64,000 nt of DNA from Chrysoperla carnea (lineage: Eukaryota > Arthropoda > Insecta > Neuroptera > Chrysopidae). Below are positions 50,201 through 62,080 of the stretch, one piece after another (the stretch's first letter is position 1; each line of letters starts with the position of its first letter). The position numbers and the translations under genes are program-made. The stretch is from the NCBI RefSeq assembly GCF_905475395.1, contig NC_058337.1, forward strand, positions 103,100,368 to 103,164,367, read 5' to 3'. Under the pieces are notes generated by a model that was not told where the DNA came from, did not search any database, and saw only the letters and a program-made list of their open reading frames with translations.

Positions 50201-51097
50201 GAGATTTCTATATTTTTCGATTACAAGAATTTGGAATTGATAACTATCGAATTGGTACGACAGTTTAAAAACTACTATCAAATTTTCTCGTAATCAGTGA
50301 ATTACGAAAAAAGTGAATTTCATAAAAACATTTTGATCGCCCGCCTGTTAGAAGCATAACACATGTGTGGGCTTAAAGCCTATGAGCGTCTTAAACGAAA
50401 ACATTCTAAAATCATGTTTACGCCATATAAGTCTTTTTTTTAAATCTAATGGCATCTTTAAATATTTCACTTCAGTTTATTGAACGTTCGATATTTTAAC
50501 GACTTATTTTACATAATGGGGATAAAATAAATTAATCTTAGATTATAACAACAAAAGAAATTTTATTCCAATTTAAAATTTTTAGGAAATTAAATGTATC
50601 GTTTAATATTAAGCGTTTTGTTTGTTTGTTTTTGTTTATAATTAGAATGATGACTAAAAAAAAATTGGTGTATTTGAAAGTTGATAACGAATGTGGTTTT
50701 AAAACAACACAAAGGAAGGGCAGTCCTGTGTAGATTCCCTCCCTTGGGGCTGTATATAAAATGATTTAATTTTTACGTTTATTTTGATTTAGAGTATACA
50801 ATCGGAAACTAAACTCATTTTAACATTTTAAGTTTCCTAAAGGTTTTCAAAAAAAATTGGCATTTGGTCTCTGTTCTCGTTTAAAATTTATAACAATTTT
50901 TGTGACAGAGAGTGTACTTTCCATACATTCTTAAAATTTATTTCATTGCGTGTGAACAATTAAAATTTAGTTATAACTAATATTGATTGTTTTTGTTTTA
51001 GGTTGATGATGATCCTAGTTTAGCACCACAAAGTGGAGATGGTGGTTATCAATTCGATCCAAATACAAGTATACCAACTGATGGTTTTAAATTTTAA
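44218..51097 (+). CDS. Kap-alpha3: Importin subunit alpha, Kap-alpha3 / KPNA3-4 class
   Basis: Coding exons 44218-44280, 46289-47725 and 51002-51097 join at phase 0 to 531 residues, the normal length of importin alpha. The N-terminal importin-beta-binding segment is about residues 1-60, with the basic [20 protein letters not shown] block at 22-41. Then come the ARM repeats (about 75-490), with the NLS-groove Trp/Asn pairs visible as [36 protein letters not shown] and AAWAISN. The C-terminal exon is acidic and ends in DGFKF, as this class ends in SFNF-like tails. The protein carries classical NLS cargo into the nucleus with importin beta. [18 protein letters not shown] and [15 protein letters not shown] match the alpha3/alpha4 class rather than alpha1 or alpha2. 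Exon 2 alone carries almost the whole ARM solenoid. The first intron has been duplicated and invaded by transposons. Confidence 0.95.
44791..45148 (+). mobile_element. 5'-truncated Jockey-like LINE fragment
   Basis: A GC-rich insert encoding about 82 residues of a LINE ORF2 C-terminus up to TAG at 45036, with the zinc-knuckle pattern C-x2-C-x10-H-x4-C (CRSC ... HLLCHC) and EEET before it, as in reverse transcriptases of Jockey-like insect LINEs. A short 3'UTR (GGTATCACAACGGACC) ends in a CCTAA-type pentamer tail. It is flanked by the 15-bp direct repeat CTAAAGTGGGTAGTA at 44776-44790 and 45149-45163, a target-site duplication. It is severely truncated and cannot move on its own. Confidence 0.85.
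45134..45152 (+). repeat. (CCTAA)n telomere-like pentamer tail
   Basis: CTAACCTAACCTAACCTAA, about three and a half units of CCTAA, the complement of the TTAGG telomere repeat known from many insects. It forms the 3' end of the LINE fragment directly before the target duplication, and its last bases overlap that duplication. Confidence 0.9.
45887..46307 (+). repeat. tandem duplication copy B, containing the true exon 2 start
   Basis: 45887-45911 plus 46227-46307 repeat copy A (GAATTTTATTTAG, then TATTTATAATGTCAAAGGTC, then GATTAACTAATTAAAAATG and the acceptor at 46288). The duplication junction with copy A overlaps by GAA, a microhomology. This copy is split by the MITE 45912-46226. Confidence 0.85.
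45912..46226. mobile_element. 315-bp MITE with TA target duplication in importin alpha intron 1
   Basis: It starts CAGTATGTTCGATTTACATC and ends with the complement (GATGTAAATCGAACATTCTG). The inverted ends run about 40 bp through CTAGGCATATAAATATCACG. TA flanks both sides. The undisturbed sequence in copy A (44311-44332, TATTATATATTTATAATG) equals the flanks joined with a single TA, proving the boundaries. A Tc1/mariner-type source is likely. Confidence 0.88.
48193..48347. mobile_element. 155-bp MITE with CAGGGAATTT ends
   Basis: The left arm CAGGGAATTTGTCGGACATT, ATGATCACTTGATAACATTA is the near complement of the right arm ending in AATTCCCTG. The arms are about 40 bp with two or three mismatches. 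It lies in the second intron of the importin alpha gene and is non-coding. Confidence 0.8.
49953..50134. mobile_element. 182-bp MITE with TAGGGGTAGGTGGGG ends
   Basis: The left arm (AGGTGGGGCACAATGAACAAC, then TTATTCCAAGAAAAATTCAG and AACAAATT) and the complement of the right arm (AGGTGGGGTATAATGAAACAAC ...) align over about 70 bp. It lies in the second intron of importin alpha. Its right end is caught up in a 40-bp tandem duplication. Confidence 0.75.
50128..50207 (+). repeat. 40-bp tandem duplication
   Basis: Two adjacent 40-bp units (50128-50167 and 50168-50207) beginning CTCCCTATACATTAATTTTT differ at one base (AACGCAAA versus AACACAAA). The unit includes the last 7 bp of the MITE to its left, so the duplication followed that insertion. 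Confidence 0.9.
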
Positions 51098-51831
51098 TTT
51101 ATAAAATATTTAAAAAATACAACAACAACAAAACAACAACAACTATAATAATAATAATAATAAACAACAACAAGGAACTATAAACAATAATTGAGTAATA
51201 ATTACATGTTCATGACTTTATTTATGAATTGTTGTTTTAAATTATCAACTATTAAATAATACAACAAAAAAAAAAACAACATTTATGTTTTATTATTATT
51301 TAATTTTGAATTTTGAACATCATTTTATTATTATTATCGTCGTTCAATCAAGTTCATAATTAATTGTAATTAATTAATTAGTATGTCGATCGTGATATAT
51401 TACAAAAACATAACAATTTATTATTATTATAATCTCGTTTCTTCGTTATTTTGATACACAACAGACAAAAAAAACATGTCGTCGATCGATTCTTATTTAC
51501 AACTTAATATGTGCTGCTGTTCAAATAGTATAAAAAAAGTGTGGCTGTACATCTAAGGTTTAAGAAAGATCTAAGCAAATTTGAAAAAATATTTGTACAT
51601 TAACTTGTGGTTTATGTAATGATAGTTAATAGAATAATTCTCATATTTTGGAAAAGTCAAAAAACCTGGAATTTAAAGGAAGTTTCAGAATTTTTTTACA
51701 TCCCGTATAAAGTATCGTTGAAATTGCTTTACGGATCTCGGAGAAAGCATTTCGTTTCGTGCATTAATAACTAAATAATTATATTTGATTCTGAAATGTT
51801 GATATTTTTCATAAAAAATATCAAACATATT

Positions 51832-52136
51832 CGTAATTCGTTGGGAAACCCACTTTTTTTTATTGTTTTAATCGAAAGCTTTTATTCAATCATGTTGAAT
51901 AAAAAGAAAATTTTTTTAAAGTTATTATTCATATTGAATTCTTAACCAATTACACAATTGGATTGATCCCTAATTACTTACAGGTAGAAATTTCAATTTT
52001 CAAAACGAATAATTTCATTAAAAGCTCGGGAAACCTACTGTTTTTAAATTTTTTTATTTATCATTAATTAAACTAGAATAAATTACCAAATTTTTAGCAA
52101 GTTTTAAATGACTTGCTATGCCACTCGGTGTCCTTA
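51832..52136 (+). repeat. dispersed repeat C, copy 2
   Basis: Shares CGTAATTCGTTGGGAAACC and, about 250 bp later, AAATTTTTAGCAAGTTTTAAATG and TTGCTATGCCAC with 22690-22808. The spacing is longer here, and GGGAAACC recurs at 52033, suggesting an internal insertion or duplication. Confidence 0.6.
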
Positions 52137-55100
52137 AAAATTACTATATATTATTCTTGATTGACCTTTTTTGAAAAATCGTTTGAGGCGCTTCTAATTG
52201 TTAGTCGTCCTTGATTTATTCGCGCAAACTAACGACCTCATATATCCACACACCCGTTGTGTGGAAGTTCTGGAAAAAAAAAAAAATTTCATAAAAAATT
52301 GGTGGGTGAAAATGGTGTTAGGTATACATGGTTTTTTGGAATGCCTGTAAAAATTAAGGTAATATTAGCGGAAGTCTATTATTTATTGAATAGAGTATAG
52401 ATATTCATATTTTAATGGGTTACATAAACCACAAGTTGAGTTTTTGGAGTTTGTTCAGGATCTTTTCAAGTGAGTTTTCATTTGTGCAAAACTTTTATGA
52501 ATATATTTGTTCAATTTTTAAGCTGGTGAAGATTACGTTTAAGTGTGATTCAATATCTGTTTTAAAAATTCGAACAAAGAATGGTTACTAAAGTTCATAT
52601 AAGTTATGCACCCCCCAAATCTTACATGCATAGCAACACTTAATATTTAATATTAAAATGTAATGAATACATTTTCTTTTTATTGAGAGGATAATATTTA
52701 TAAAAAAAATACAAAAAAAAAAATGAAATGAATTATTAATAATTATTCATTTATTTTATTTACTTCTTAAAATATAAACAAATTATATTTTTTTATTTAA
52801 TACTTTATTTCTAATGTAGGGTGATCATTTTTCATCTTATCAGTTTTTAGTATGTATGGAAATTTAGATTGTACAGGAAAATTTTAAAATCCAAGGCACT
52901 CCTGAATGGTCACCTAAATTTTAATCTGTTTACAAAATTAGATCTAAACTATTAAATAAAAAATGGGTCTTTCAATAAGAATATTCTACAACATTCTAAT
53001 TTTATTTTTATTACAAAGTATATTCAAATGGCATAACATGTTAAAAAGTAATTTTTGATGACAGATTTCGGAATATGACGATTCGGAAATTTTACATCTT
53101 GATATTTGTAAACTCCTGCAAAAAGAATGGATTGTAATTTTAAGTTTTATAAAATGGAGTTTTGAAAGCCCTAGATGCTCGAGTTCAAATCTGCAATCAG
53201 AAGTAGTTAGATATTGTCTAAGTGTATACGTTTCCGTAGATTGTGATTTACCTATTCAAGGTCAGCCTACGCGATGATAATTTAAGATAATTGTATCAAG
53301 ACAGGTGTACGTTATATCAATTTTAGAAGGCAAAATATTTCTTGCTGCTTTGATAGGTTCGCGGAAATTGGAAGCGCAGTCACACATTGGCAACATTTCT
53401 TTCCCTACAATTACAACCTTTTACTGCTTATTTCGATTAAATATAAATTTACTATTTTTTTTTAAAAAATATATGCAAGCACTCAGTTCTCTTCGGAAAT
53501 TTAACAGCATCATGATTCAGCTGGGTCCGAAAAAAAGTGTATATTATTTAATTTTTTTAATCAATTTGTTCTTCGAAAACATGTTAAGAATTTAAAATGT
53601 AATTGTTTTTATAGCAATTTTTGTTCAAAACATTTTGTTGACAATTTTTGTAATAGGGCATTGTAGTTTATGTATGTATTCGAAATGAAAATGACGTGTA
53701 CGTATGTGGGGCACGGGTATAATGATGAACCGTTATCAAAATTAAAGACATTCTTATTGGAAGATCGTCGCTTACATCAATCATGCATGCATGTTGACTA
53801 ATTAAGTGACAATTAGTTCTATAATATTACCGGACTTAAAGTGCTGCTAAAACTTAACTATTGTATTTTTTTTCTCGAAAATCACACATAGCAAATTTTG
53901 AAAATAAAAATTTGTTATAATTATTATGATCTCGATCAAAATTAAATATAAAAAACCTGATTTGAACTGCATCCAAAAAAAAAACTATTAGACATTAGAC
54001 AACTCTCCATCTTTTTATTATAATTATTATTTTTAAATATAATTATTCTATTTCGCGATTTATTATTTAAATAAAATAAATAAAACAAATAAATTATGTA
54101 AAATAAAATGTTTATTTTCGTTATAATTATTACATAATTATAATATTATTTACACAAAACAATTCAATTTTTAATTCAATTGAATTGAAATGAAGTAATA
54201 AAATTTATTATAATGAAGTTGTTTAATTACACTGCTTAATGGGCTGTTTACACGATGCAAGTTTTGTGATTTATTTTCTAGTTATACCCGGGGGTTTTAT
54301 TTTACCTCGTTAATTTCGAAACCTGCTAACGTGTACAGTTAACTTAATTCATTAGCAACTTATATCGTGTAAATATAGTCTATAATTCAAGACCCGTAAT
54401 TCATTTTGTGAAGTTAAAGTCTATTCCGTAAGTATTTCATACAAAATATTCTTTTTTTGGTATTTTTAAAAAGGTAAGTGCTTGATTCACTATTCAAATC
54501 AAAGTAGGCATGTGCATACAAGAGCGACTTTACAAAGGGGCGCGTGCTTGAAATTTTTTAAACAAACATCAAATTAATTGTGTTGATCAATTATCTCTCA
54601 ATTATCAAAGAATTTGAAAAGGACACAAAGAGGATATGGAAGAGAAAGCTTACAGCAGGTGAATCTGCCAAAGATATTACTTCTTCTTTATCTGGTCGAG
54701 AAACATTCAGATAGTAATTATTATAGACAGACTTGTGGTTACAAACTTCAAAAGAGGCGAGAATTGTACAGTGAATTTTTATAATTTTCCGGCAATTTGA
54801 CAACTTTTGATGAATGTATGCATCTACGTTCTTATTTAACAACAATAGCTTGAGCCGGAGAACTACCCCTAACAACCACTGCGATTTTACAGGTTCTAAC
54901 AAATAAATAACTTGAAACCAAAGAACTAAAAAAAAAAAATTTATTAATAGATTTTAATTAAGGGGGTTTTTATTTTTAATTTCGTCACCCACTTTTATGG
55001 CAAAGCACATTAAAATGTGTAATGAAGTAGGTCTCTGACAGAGATGAAGTCATTTTTTTAATCGTGGCGCAGATATCTTCATGTTAAAATCCCCCTTGAA

Positions 55101-56435
55101 AAGTTTTTTGGATGTTTTCAAAATCTCTATCTCTTTCCCCTGTAATTATACCGAAATATCGTATATTTTCGCGGTTTTTAAAGCTTTCCACACCTTTACT
55201 GCCTCTTCAAATTGAGTTACAGTTGAAAATTTGTAATTGATTTAATAGAAAGTGGATAGTGTATTTTGTATAGATATTCTCTAAGTGTTCAATAACATTA
55301 AAAAATAAATCTTATTCCAATAAAAGGACTAATGAGGGGAAAATATGACCTTAATAATGGAGCTGCTGAGCACGAATTTTATATTATAGCATTCTATTGA
55401 GTCATGTAGACGTCAGCGCCAATATTTATCATTCTGATCAGCGAAATATTATTCCATAAACAAACGAAAACAAAATTTAAAATAAGGTCAACGAACGACT
55501 GATTTTGTTTGGAAACTTCACACTTAGTTTTCAAATTATTAATAAACATAAAACTAAGTATCAGCAAACAATTATAATTGCATCAATAATTCAAACGATC
55601 AAAAAACCCAAAAATTTCATGTGAATTAGGTGTTTAGAACGACTTGCACTAAAATCTTGGCATTTGAGGTACATATTTAGGAAGACAGACAAACGTCATG
55701 CCAAAACCAGTAAAAGGGGTTCACGGATGCGCAAAATGGAATGTTTCAGTTGAAATCTCAAAATTGAATTTTCTGCAATTACAATACTCCCTTTACTTTA
55801 AAAAGTTTCGCCTGGTTCATTCAACTTTCATATACAGTAGAGCCATTTTTCATCCGCCCGTTTTAATTCGTCTTCTACACAATCCCCAGTAGTCGAGACA
55901 CCTGTTTTTTATGAATCCCGATTATCGAGACTGTTACTGTTTTTTATTCTTTATGTAAACATTTAAAAATGAAAATTGTTACCCATAGTCAAACAAGAAA
56001 AATAGTAGTGGCACATCACGTCCAAACTACAAATGACCAAGCAATAAAATATAATAATTTTTCAAAATCAAAAGAAAATTGGAAAAATTTTCCAAAGTTC
56101 AAACTATTTTTTAACGATAAAACATTACAACATGATTGGTTGTAGGTTGCATTCAGAAAACATTTAACAGTTTTAAAAAAACATAAAATTGATCACGTGA
56201 ACCCATTACAGTATGATAATATGACATTGCTTGTGATTGACTCATATGATCAATTTTTAACTGTGCTCAATTTTTGTCAACATCAGGCCACGACAGCAGT
56301 ATTTCGGAAAATAATCATAAAATAGTATTTTTTAATATATTTTTGTTTCTGGAAGATGACAATATACATACAATGTGTCGTAAAAGTAATCAGTCTCTTC
56401 GAAAAAGTAGTAACTGCGTAAAAACTAATTTTAAA

Positions 56436-56949
56436 ACAAGTGAAAATAAACAATTGACTGAGTTAGTTGTTGAAATACTCTATATAGACAGTGTTGAATA
56501 GCAGTGCTTGCTTGTATTATTTTGCAGTGCTTATTATTATATTATCAAATTTTAAACTCTATAGCTTTTATAGTTTTTGAGAAAACGGAAACTAAACTTC
56601 CTTCTTTTTAGATTATTAAGCGAACACAAGGAAAGGTATTTACCGAAAAATATTTACAACAAAAGTTGATTATTTTTTCATAAGGAATATTTTTTACATT
56701 TAAACTTTTGTTCTCTCTCTTACGGTTTTCCAGACGAGAGTCCTACAAACCCAAGAATGACCTGTGTTGCTCATTTACGAACTCGAACTCACTATTTACG
56801 TTCTGAGTACGCTATAAAAAGTTCAACTCAATTTCTCTTTTCGATATGAGTTATCGTGATGACGGACAACCGGAAATGGACTAATTAGAATATTTTGAAC
56901 ACCTAAAGATCTATTCTGATATATTTTATATATATATAGGGTATAAAAA
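56436..56949 (+). repeat. dispersed repeat D, copy 1 (diverged)
   Basis: Shares with copies at 58721 and 62081: AACAATTGACTGAGTTAGTTG, TAGACAGTGTTGA, AACTTTTGTTCTCTCTCT, TTGCTCATTTACGAACTCGA, CGGACAACCGGAAATGGAC and TTTTGAACACCTA. It is the most diverged copy and lacks parts of the middle. Confidence 0.7.
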
Positions 56950-57813
56950 TTGTTGATTATATTTTAATTATAGGCGATTAACCGTTTGAGTGGAAATGCG
57001 TCTTAAGACCAACTGGTTTCATGATAATTTATAGTTGAGATTCTTTCTTACAGTTTAAAATTGAGTTTAATAGGATTATTAGTTTTGTAGCACCTTGTAC
57101 AAGTATTAGATTGCGATTATCAAAATAGCTCCAAGGGCAAGTTCATATTAACCATAAGTCCATAACCTTGGTATAATAGTATAATAACTGTATAAAAACA
57201 ATATGTATTTAATATTTACATTGTGTAATTGAAGAAAATTTCCGAATTTACGTCGCGTTCCCGGATTTAAATACTGTGCTCTGTCTTTTAAAGATGTTTT
57301 AACCACATTCGTTCGATTATGTAATGTTCAGTAATCGTAAAAGTATAATTATCAATCTTTTAAATTTTTTCGAATTGAACTTACTATGTCCAAAATGTGT
57401 CACCTTAACCATGACCGAACATGTGATAGTAATTATAAATTTAAAAATAGAATGCTATTTTTAAAAATATATTAATTATAGTCTTATATAATTTATATTA
57501 TATAAAATTTTATTATTTACTTAATTAATTTTGACTAATTGTTTTAGTCAGGAGGTTGAAGTGTTTGTACATTTTTTTAATATTCACCTTATTTTTCGTA
57601 ATATTCACCTTAGCGAATCAATAACATGTGCTTTATGTTGTGTGTACAGTCTCACTTAAATGCATACATTCCAATGCTGCTTTTGCAATGCTTTATTTTA
57701 TTTATATAATTTATTTCCAACAAACCCAGTAATCGGAACAACTCTGGTTTTTATTGAATCTCGTTTATCTTTCTCCATAAAAATTGATACACCTACGTAG
57801 GTACTGACTTCGC

Positions 57814-58320
57814 TTAAGGTATTTCCAGCATGGTATTTGCAGTTTCTATGTTAAAACAATGGTACAATTTTTTTTTCGACAGAATTTAACGAAAAATTAA
57901 ATTTAAGAATTTAATAATGCTTACTATTAATTCCCAAAGTTTCAGAAATTTTGACCGTTTAAAATGGGAAATAATTATGCCAACGTCCCAATTTCGATCA
58001 ATTTACGTCAAAATTAATATCTCGAAAGTGAAAATTAATTTCTAAATTTTTTTTTTAGAATTTTATTGTATAAACATTTTTTTCTACTTTTTCTTCAATA
58101 TATAATAATATCATAAAAAATAGTTGGAGAGACCGGACATTTTAATGCTTTAAATGGGACATGACCCTCAAAATCGCGAACTTTGTCTTTAAATATCTCG
58201 CGATCTAAACGGTCAAAAATTATGAAATTTTAGGAATTCATAAATAAAGCTATTATAAACCCGAGAAAAAAAATTCGGCCAAATCTGTCGAAAAGTGATT
58301 TCATGCTGGTACTACCTTAA
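57814..58320. mobile_element. TTAA-flanked inverted-repeat element 1
   Basis: TTAA at 57814-57817 and 58317-58320. Inside, GGTATTTCCAGCATG faces CATGCTGGTACTACC. Both halves carry TCTCGAAA/ATCTCGCGA-like and AACGGTCAAAAATT / AATTTTGACCGTTT segments that pair. It is about 500 bp and non-coding. TTAA duplications are typical of piggyBac-mobilised elements; the assignment is inference. Confidence 0.6.
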
Positions 58321-58720
58321 TCATGTTTTAGAGTCATACACCGCTGGACTAATGAACTATCACTGTAATTAATAGGGTTCTCCATTATAGTACAGTAAAA
58401 TTGTGCCATAGACGATTTAATTCTACGATTTGCATAGATAAAACATGGCTATACTATATATTGTGTAAACAAACGGCGCGGTATTGAAATTTTAAATTAA
58501 TAAGTTATAATTAATAAACAACTTTTTACTTGTCACTGTTTACTGTTAAGTGGGGAGCCCGTGACAGTAAAACTGCACTTACACGGATTTCGAAATTTCG
58601 CATATGAGTCAATGTTATTCAATGATACGTACAATATGGACTAGGTGTGCCAGGGTTTATCCTGGCAGAAATATTAGGGATTTGAAATATTAGGGACTTA
58701 AAATAGGGACTTATAATAAA

Positions 58721-59250
58721 AACAAGTGAAAACAAGCAATTGACTGAGTTAATTGTTGAAATACCATGTATAGACAGTGTTGATGACTCTATCACACATA
58801 CATGTCACATTACACATACATGTCACACATACATGACTGATATTCCCATATAATACATACTATACAATTTGCGCCTAATCACTCTCACGGGTAAACAGTG
58901 ATCTTTACGACAAAATGTTTCAAACAAAAGTTGTTTATTTTTTTACACTTAAACTTTTGTTCTATCTCTAACGGTTTACAAGATCCAATTGACCTATATT
59001 GTTCATTTACAAACTCGACCTCACTTTTTACGTCGTAAGTACGCTGTACAAATTTCAAATTGATATCTTTTTTCGTTTTAGAGTTATCGTGTTGACAGAC
59101 GGACGGACGGACAACCGAAAATGGACTAATTAGGTGATTTTATGAACACCTATACCAAAACTTTCCTCGTAGCATCAATATTTTTAAGCGTTACAAACTT
59201 GGGACTAAACTTAGTATACGTTGTATATTACATATATACATGGTATAAAT
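58721..59250 (+). repeat. dispersed repeat D, copy 2
   Basis: Contains AAACAAGCAATTGACTGAGT, tandem ACATACATGTCAC units, GGTAAACAGTGATCTTTACG, TCTAACGGTTTACAAGAT, GACAGACGGACGGACGGACA and TTTTATGAACACCTATACC through ACATGGTATAAA. Colinear with the minus-strand copy at 62081-62650. No intact protein is visible. Confidence 0.8.
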
Positions 59251-59657
59251 ATGATATTATATAACACAGCCTAGATCATTTCAAACCGTTAAAAAAAACC
59301 CAATACATATAATAAATTTGATAAAAATCTCTGCATAAAATAGAAAATAATGTGGTCACACATAAATTACATAAATTAATGTTTGCAAATGCCATCATTC
59401 TGTTTAGATTTAGATAAATATAATATATATTTTAAAAATAGTATAAACCCCACCGTGCAGAACTTGTTTCAAATTTTTCATCAGACATAACCTACGAAGG
59501 TTTAAATCGAGTATCAAGGTAATCACCATAATGTGAATTTAAATTTTAACGTAATGTAATAATATACCGTAAACCAAGAATTTTGGGTTTTTATTTATTT
59601 TTTATTTTTAAAAACTAAAAACCAGATTGACTTCAAATTTCGCAAAAAATTTAAAAA

Positions 59658-60538
59658 TTAAGGTAGTATAGCAAGATCGAGGATTAAAAAACAAATTTAA
59701 AAAAAATATATTTTTTCAATTTTGATGGTGAATTATGTTATAACTTGACAATATAAGACGAAAAGTAATAATAAAATTTTTTGTTATCTGGAGTAATTTT
59801 CAACATATCGAAAATTGAAAATTTTGTTTAATTATTTAGCTTTCGATATTTCGAAAACCAAGACAGATATCGAAAAATTTTATTCTCATTTTTCGTCTTC
59901 AGTCATGAAAATTTATCATCAAAGTTGAAAATAAGGTACAAATAAATTCAACCACAAGTCTAAACTTGCCTTGGTGCTCGTACTACCTTAAGAGATAGTA
60001 TAATCAGTTAAAATTATACAAAAATACTCGGGCTCTTATTGTTTTGGTTCAATTTTACCGGAAATGGTTTATCTATGTGTCAAATGGTTGGCACAGTTCA
60101 CCTTTGGTAAAAAAATCAGCACTAAAAACGAATTTTTGTTGAATTTCAACATGTTTTACCGTACAGTTTTTTTAAAATTAATAGGGTAAAATAAATTTAG
60201 GGAAAAATGGCTGACTGCTAAGCGCGCTGAATTCAAAATAATTTGAAACATAACGATATCACACATTTGACATTTTAGGTTATATTTACCAGTAATGCAC
60301 TAATAATAACTTGAAAAATTTTACGAAAACTGTTACTGCTTATTAATAGTCAAATTAATTCATATAAATTTATTTTTATTTTTAATTTCTTAAAAAAAGC
60401 TATTACGTTCAACTGATAAATTATTATTATAAATTATAAATACATATTTATGAGAAAAATTATATAATAAATTGTAAAAAAAAATTGTTGCTAATTTGAC
60501 TACAGTGGTAGAACTTTGATACTGCTATACTACCTTAA
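59658..60538. mobile_element. TTAA-flanked inverted-repeat elements 2/3 (possibly composite)
   Basis: TTAAGGTAGTATAGCAAGATC at 59658 is faced by two possible partners: GTGCTCGTACTACCTTAA ending at 59991 and GATACTGCTATACTACCTTAA ending at 60538. The second matches the left end better. Between 59700 and 59930 an inner foldback pairs GACGAAAAGTAATAATAAAA with its complement. Either two nested elements or one longer element with an internal copy of its end. Confidence 0.5.
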
Positions 60539-62080
60539 AAAATACACTATAAATAAAGTTTTGAAACACCTGTGATATATTTAAACTTTCTTTTTAACGA
60601 CCTTATTAACAGTATGTTTCAAATGTGTAAAAAATTCCTTGACGAAGGTGAAAATTTCTCAAGTTCGAATTTTTTATTTATTATATAAATAAAAAAATTA
60701 GAGCAAGTGAATAGAAGGAAAACAAACAGAAAAATGAAAACTATTACCCGTTTTATTGAATATATTATCCGACACTGGATAAAAAATTAAAAACTATTAC
60801 CATACATCATTAAAAAACGATTATCCAAGCGCCACGATTAAAAGTGACATAAGTAAAAATTTTAGGTACAATTTTCTCGTAGTATCGTGCTATGATTAAT
60901 TAATTAATATAAATTATATGTATAATAAATGTAATAAATAAGGATAGAAATATTTCAATATGTAGTATCTAGTATATAGGGTAAAGTAATGTACCGCGTA
61001 AAATAAGATTTCCAAATGCTTTTGTAAAATAATAAATACTATTTATTAATGTAAAAACATAAAATTTTGACGTTTATAGTTTATTCATTTACAAGTTAAC
61101 TATTGCGGTTTTTTTTTTTTTTTTTAAATCATATTTTATCTAAATCATTACTTATTGTTTCGTATTTTGTTATGCCATATTTCAGTTTCAACCTTAACGC
61201 AAAATGTTAAGGAGGTAAAGTAAATGTCCACTGTAATAGGTTAGCATGGATAGATAAGCGTAATACAAGTGGAAAAAATATGTCTTTTATTCACCCGGAG
61301 TCAATCAATAAAAAATTTGTAGCTGTTAATAGATGCACAGATAAGAGACAATCTATAAGAGAAACTTGTACGGTTTTAATTTTTCAATCATATACGTTCT
61401 GCGATACTCTTGACTGTACTTTAAAGAATAAATGTTTAAAAGAGTACTTTTTAGTACAACCGATCCCTGTGATCCAAAGTACATTAACTTGTAATTCATT
61501 ATACACTATGTTATTGCACCATTGGTCACATGTTAATAAAATATAGTAATAGTTTTATTCGATAGCTGTTTAATATTGAAATTCTATATAAATATATAGG
61601 TAAATATTTGTTTGAGGTGGTAAAACAATCGATTGCATTTCTTTTTTATAGCGTTTTCAAAATCGTAAACTTCTCTTTCCTCCTTGTATAGTATTTAGAA
61701 ATAATGGTGTTATAAGAAAAGACTATTTCCATTGTTATATTAAAAAAAAAAAGTATTTAAAAGGCATAAAATGTAAATTATGTAACTAAGGTAAAAGTAC
61801 ATTATTACGAGATAGTACGTAAATGCGGAAACAAACACTAAATAAACTTTTAATTTTAAACAATAACACAGCCTCTGAATCAGCCTCTGAATCAGCTAAG
61901 TGCCCAGGGCTCTTTAATCTTGAGATAGTGAACCTTATTATGAGAGTCTACCGTAGTTAGGAAAAATAAGAAGTAATTATGTATTTTTAAATCTAATTTT
62001 CAATTGGCATTATAATTGTTAAGATATTTTATACCAATAGAAGCAGTAAATACCATGAATTGTTGTGAGGTCATTACGAT
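60539..62080. other. gene-free AT-rich DNA
   Basis: No domain-bearing open frame, RNA gene or clear transposon seen. A short duplicated phrase (CAGCCTCTGAAT, 61869-61893) and poly-T/poly-A runs are the only structures noted. The open frame 61280-61546 has no recognisable signature. Confidence 0.5.

Larger units (their letters stand above)
51098..57813. other. importin alpha 3'UTR and gene-free DNA
   Basis: Starts with an AAC/AAT-rich 3'UTR of importin alpha (51098 to perhaps 51400). The rest is AT-rich intergenic DNA with short open frames (53305-53595, 54591-54902, 55698-55892) that carry no recognisable domain and have intron-like composition. Repeat C copy 2 and repeat D copy 1 are listed separately. 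Confidence 0.5.
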
